A DNA stretch of 64,000 nucleotides from Ligustrum vulgare. Taxonomy: Eukaryota; Streptophyta; Magnoliopsida; Lamiales; Oleaceae. The notes under the pieces were generated by a model. That model did not search any database, was not told the DNA's origin, and saw nothing but the letters and a program-made list of their open reading frames with translations. The stretch spans positions 56,070,234-56,134,233 of the forward strand of contig OY743174.1 in NCBI GenBank assembly GCA_963555705.1. Direction: 5' to 3'. Made by a program: the position numbers and the translations under genes. Of the stretch, positions 59,448-64,000 are shown one piece after another; position 1 is the stretch's first letter, and each line of letters begins with the position of its first letter.

Positions 59448-62297
59448 AATCCGAGAGAATGGTGGATAGACACTGGTGCCACCCGACATGTTTGCTCTGA
59501 CAAGGAGATGTTTAGTGGTTTTGAAGCAGCAGATGGGGAGAAGCTGTATATGGGAAATTCAGCTACTTCTGAAATCAAGGGCCATGGAAAGGTGGTTCTA
59601 AAGATGACATCAGGGAAAGAGTTGACTTTAAACAACGTGCTCTATGTGCCGGAGATTCGCAAGAATTTGGTGTCCGGCTCGCTGTTGAACAAGCATGGAT
59701 TTCATATGGTGTTTGAGTCAGAAAAAGTTATTTTGTCCAAGTCTGGAATGTTTGTAGGAAAGGGTTATGTAAGTGATGGGCTTTTTAAGCTCAATGTTAT
59801 GGCTATTAAGCCAAAAATGAATAACTCTTCCGTTTACTTGCTTGAGTCTTCCAATTTATGGCATGGTAGACTAGGACATGTTAATTACGACATTTTACGT
59901 AGACTAATTAACTTGAATTGCATACCTACATTCCAAATTGATAACAAACATAAGTGTGAAACTTGTGTTGAGGCAAAATTGACAAGGTCATCATTTCAAT
60001 CTGTTGAAAGAAAAACTGAACCGCTTGATTTAATTCACACCGATGTATGTGATTTAAAATCTATGCAAACAAGGGGAGACAACAAATATTTTATTACTTT
60101 TATTGACGATAGCACAAAATATTGTTTTGTGTATTTGCTTAAAAGTAAAGACGAAACTATGGAGAAATTTGTTCTCTATAAGAATGAAATTGAAAATCAA
60201 CTCAACAAAAAGATCAAAGTATTGAGAAGTGATAGAGGTGGTGAATATGAATCACCATTTGCTGAATTCTGTGCACACACAGAATTAAACACGAAACAAC
60301 AGCACCTTATTCACCTCAACAAAATGGTGTTTCTGAATGGAAAAATAGAATATTGAAAGAAATGATGAATACAATGTTATTAAGTTCTGGGTTACCTCAG
60401 AACATGTGGGGGGAAGCTGTATTATCAGCTAATTACCTTTTAAATAAGGTACCCCGAAAGAAAGAAGAAAGGAGTCCTTACGAGTTATTGAAAGGAAGGA
60501 AGCATTCCCACAAATACTTACGAGTGTAGGGGTGTCTTGCCAAAGTGGCTGTACCTACACCAAAGAAGGTGAAAATATGACCAAAAACTATTGACTGCAT
60601 ATTTATTGGATATGCACATAATATTAGCGCTTATCGGTTTCTTGTATTTGATTCTGAAATTTCTGATATACATAAAAACACGATAATGGAATCGAGAAAT
60701 GCATCGTTCTTTGAACACGTATTTCCATACAAGTCCAAAGAAGAACCAAGTTCTTCTAAACGAACGCATGAGACTATGATTGGAAATAGTCAGGATCAAG
60801 AGGTTGAACCAAGACGTAGCAAACGTGAAAGGACAGAAAAATCTTACGGTCCTGATTTTCTGACCTATATGCTAGAAACTGACCCTCAAAGCTTCAAAGA
60901 AGCTGTAAACTCTTCAGAAGGACCTCAATGGAAAGAGGCAATTAAAAGTGAAATAAATTCCATTCTACAAAACCATACATGGGAGCTGGTTGATCTTCCC
61001 CCGGGAAGCAAACCACTAGGCTACAAATAGATTTTCAAAAGGAAAATGAAAGCAGATGGAACTATTGATAAGTACAAGGCGAGACTTGTAATTAAAGGAT
61101 ATCGGCAACGAGAAGGCCTTGACTACTTTGACACTTATTCTCCGGTAACGAGATTAACTTCCATTCGAATGATATTAGCGATTGCATCTTTGTACAATCT
61201 CAAAGTACATCAAATGGATGTCAAAACTGCTTTTCTAAATGGAGATTTAGAAGAAGAAATTTATATGGAACAACCTGAGGGGTTTTCTGCACCAAGACAA
61301 GAAAACAAGGTGTGTAAATTGGTGAAGTCATTTTATGACTTGAAACAAGTACCAAAACAATGGCATGAAAAATTTGACAAAGCCATGATGGAAAGTGGAT
61401 TTAAAATCAATCAATGTGACAAATGCGTTTACATCAAAGATACAAAAAATGGTTATGTCATTTTATATCTTTATGTTGACGACATGCTCATCGTTGGAAG
61501 CAACGATAAGATGATTAAATCTACTAAAAATACATTGAATTCAAGATTCGATATGAAGGATATGGGTTTAGCTGATGTGATCTTGAAGTTAGAATTTCAA
61601 GAACATCAGATGGACTTGTTCTAAGTCAGTCACATTATGTGGACAAGATTTTGGAAAAATTCAATAATGATGATACTGGCGTGGCTAGAACACTAATAGA
61701 TACAAGTCAACATCTATCGAAAAATAGAGGCGATGGTATTTCTCAAGTAGAGTACTCTAGAATAATCGGAAGTCTTATGTACCTAATGAGTTGTACAAGA
61801 CCAGATATAGCTTACTCAGTTAGTAAGCTGAGTAGATATACTAGTAATCCAGGATTTGACCACTGGAAAGGAATAGTAAGAGTACTAAGATACTTGAGAT
61901 ATACTCGTGATTAGGACTGCACTATACCAAATATCCTGCAGTTATTGAAGGATATACTGATGCTAATTGGATATCTGATATTAAAGACTCAAAGTCTGCA
62001 AGTGGATTTGTGTTCACACTAGGAGGTGCAACTATATCATGGAAATCTTCTAAACAAACAGTTATTGCGAGATCTACCATGAAATTTGAGTTTATAGCTC
62101 TAGATAAATGTGGTGAAGATGCTGAATGGCTACGCAATTTCTTAGAGGATATTCCAAGATGGTCAAAACCTGGAGTTATCTCGATTGACTATGTAAAGTC
62201 AAAGGATAACATTGCGGATCCGCTAACCAAAGGGTTAAATAGAGAGTTAGTTGCAAAGTCATCGAGAGGAATGGGACTTAAGCCTCTGAAAGAATAA
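59448..62297 (+). pseudogene. copia pol: protease, integrase, RT and RNase H, broken
   Basis: The protease active site [12 protein letters not shown] lies at about 59460-59495. The integrase zinc-binding region ([12 protein letters not shown], later CETCVEAK) starts near 59857, and the catalytic core has HTDVCD, FIDDST and RSDRGGEYE up to about 60255. A frameshift near 60290 and stops at 60526, 60577 and 61028 follow. RT spans about 61046-61624, with QMDVKTAFLNGDLEEEIYM and YVDDMLIVG (61472-61498). RNase H follows in two frames ([35 protein letters not shown]). Near 62170 the conserved block between the ARSTM helix and the C-terminal [12 protein letters not shown] is missing, an in-frame deletion of about 45 codons. 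Confidence 0.88.
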
Positions 62298-62514
62298 GTT
62301 ATTGTAATGGAAACTTAACCTAGCTGACTGGAGATCCCAAGATCTAGGTTCAATGAGAAAACCTAATTACAAATACTTAATAGGATCACTGTGGGAGTTA
62401 TCTCCTGTCCATTCCCGTAATAACAGTGATGCCCGTGGGGAGAGGATAAGCAATATTCTTTTAATGATTCTTATGCTTCGAAAATCCGGGCGGAGTAATG
62501 TGGGTTACTCTTGA

Positions 62515-64000
62515 CTAGTGAATCATCCCGTGCGATGCACGAGAAGAAACGTCTGAATAAAAATGATCCTACGCGAAATTAAATGAATAATAATAATAAA
62601 AAAAATTGCGAGGTTGACAAATATATTGCATCAAATTTATAATATTTTAGGTTTTCAATATTTATATAACGTAATTGTTATCTGATTGAAATTATAATTT
62701 AATATTGATTATCTCAATTTTTAATTAAGTATAAATTGGGAGACAACTTATATATTGTTGTGAAAAATATCATAAAATTTGAATTAAAATATAGCAAAAA
62801 ATATCTTGGCATGGTTAATTAGTTTTTTAAATTTTAAAAGTAACAGTAAGGAAAAAAAATCATTAATAACTATATCATTTCAAACAATATAAATAAATTT
62901 GTTAACCGTTAATGTTAAAAAATGTGATATGAGACTTTTTTGAATAAAAAGTTAATTAAGAATTAAATGTAATTGTCATTGAAATTATTTTGATAAATAA
63001 TGCGATATAGAAAAGAACTTTAATATGTATATGTAATAAATAACTAAAAAATAGGATTTACCTATAAAAATTTCAATACAATGTGATCTATAAAATACGA
63101 ATGTGTATAAATTTTTGATATAATTTTAATTGAGAATTTGACATTGGATCAGTATGACTGAACCAAATATTTATCCATAAAATTAAGACCAATAAAAGAT
63201 CACAATTATTACAAAAAACTAATTACGTATTAAATGTAATTATCTATAAAAATATTTAATAATTTAATAATACGCTATAAAAAATAGCTCCAATTTTTAG
63301 ATGTACTAAATAACTAAAAATAAGATTATTTATAAAAAAAACTATGCGTACTGTGATTTATAATTTAGTACTCACTCGGCCCCATAAAAATAGTCATCTA
63401 CTCATTTTCACACAGATTAAGGACAAAATGGAATATAAAATATTAACTTCACTCTCAAAAAATAATGTGGACTATCCTTTTGGAACAGACGAAAAAGAAA
63501 TAGTGGACTATCTTATTGGGATGGAGAGAGTATTATCTATTAATAAAATTTCGACATAATTTTTAACTGAAAATTTTAATTTGGATTTGTATGACTGAAC
63601 ACAAATATTTATTTGTAAGATTGAAAACATTAAAAGAACATTTTTTTTATGAAAAGAGAGGTTTTGACACAAAAAGCCAAATATATATAAGTAAAAACAA
63701 ACAAATTATCATTCTTATATCATAAAAAAATAAAAAAACAATTTCTTGGTAAAAGCAAATTTTGAAAAATAATAATTTAAGTTTTTTTTATATTATTTTT
63801 TATACAATGTGAAATACATTTTCATCCATTATATATACTAATCCATGAATAATATATTTTTTCTTCACTCAATGGTCGAAATCATTAACACGTATATTTA
63901 ACCCAAAACTATTCTAAATAACCCAATATTAGTTAACACATTGCAACCCTAACAGAAAAATCTAGAACATAATATAAATAGACTATTAACAAATCCTCAT
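62515..64000 (-). mobile_element. probable Helitron, 3' terminus at 62515, extending past or near the window end
   Basis: Read on the minus strand, the element would end in a hairpin (62527-62543, stem CGTGC/GCACG around GAT), eight bases, then CTAG (62515-62518) followed by T. That is the Helitron 3' end (hairpin plus CTRR, insertion at A/T). The interior is very AT-rich with a repeated unit of about 270 bp (one copy starting near 63036, another near 63307). The 5' TC terminus was not identified, so the right border is unknown. No RepHel coding is visible. Confidence 0.6.
63371..63530. mobile_element. Stowaway-like MITE nested in the AT-rich Helitron-like region
   Basis: A 160-bp element with ends CTCACTCGGCCCCATAAAAA and the inverted TTATTGGGATGGAGAGAG. 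TA flanks both sides (63369-63370 and 63531-63532). It interrupts one unit of the surrounding tandem repeat, so it inserted after that duplication. Confidence 0.82.

Larger units (their letters stand above)
57602..62514 (+). mobile_element. decayed Ty1/copia retrotransposon, interrupted at its 3' end
   Basis: The domain order gag, protease, integrase, reverse transcriptase, RNase H is that of Ty1/copia. The probable 5' LTR begins near 57602 (TGTGTGAATGTGAAATTAAT) and may end near 58160, but no primer site was confirmed. After the pol stop, the 3' untranslated part continues to 62514, where a Helitron-type terminus begins. No 3' LTR matching the 5' start is present in the window. Stops, frameshifts and an RNase H deletion make the element inactive. 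Similarity to TNT1-type polyproteins suggests the Tork group, unverified. Confidence 0.85.

Overview
The window looks like eudicot plant nuclear DNA. It is strongly AT-rich, has GT-AG introns, long dinucleotide microsatellites and many plant-type transposons. No tRNA, rRNA or CRISPR array was seen. Four host loci can be supported. RUS6 is a DUF647 / ROOT UV-B SENSITIVE family gene on the plus strand, 6762-19234, and all 13 coding exons can be traced for a product of about 510 residues. A ZF-HD homeodomain transcription factor lies on the minus strand at 21519-22370. A multi-exon gene of unrecognised family lies on the minus strand at about 40000-47590. An ER-type small heat-shock protein lies on the minus strand at 55703-56284, with a heat-shock element upstream.

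Layout: 1-6550 is intergenic DNA with a Tourist-like element, a hAT-like MITE and simple repeats. 6550-19750 is RUS6. Its 6.6-kb third intron contains a decayed endogenous pararetrovirus-like element in the same orientation as the gene: capsid-like, zinc-knuckle plus protease, and a further ORF, with no recognisable reverse transcriptase. 19750-36330 holds the ZF-HD gene among MITEs of the CACTA, Stowaway and Tourist types and a SINE with a 19-bp target duplication. 36340-38760 is a dead hAT transposase. 40000-47600 is the unrecognised gene, whose largest intron holds a three-copy tandem repeat and a small LTR retrotransposon. 49580-51595 is a Mutator-like element with roughly 0.5-kb terminal inverted repeats, invaded by a hAT MITE. 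52310-54720 holds another hAT-like element and a TIR element carrying a small FAR1-like ORF. 57600-62514 is a decayed Ty1/copia element whose 3' end is interrupted by what looks like a Helitron terminus, and that Helitron holds a Stowaway MITE.

The host genes show no functional linkage to one another. The main story is layered transposon insertion: in many cases target-site duplications can be read directly and give both the superfamily and the order of events. The most unusual items are the pararetrovirus-like element in the RUS6 intron, the Mutator-like element with a captured or inherited ORF, and three hAT-like elements with related termini but unrelated, compositionally extreme interiors. 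Exon coordinates come from reading splice signals and family similarity by eye. They have not been checked against transcripts.
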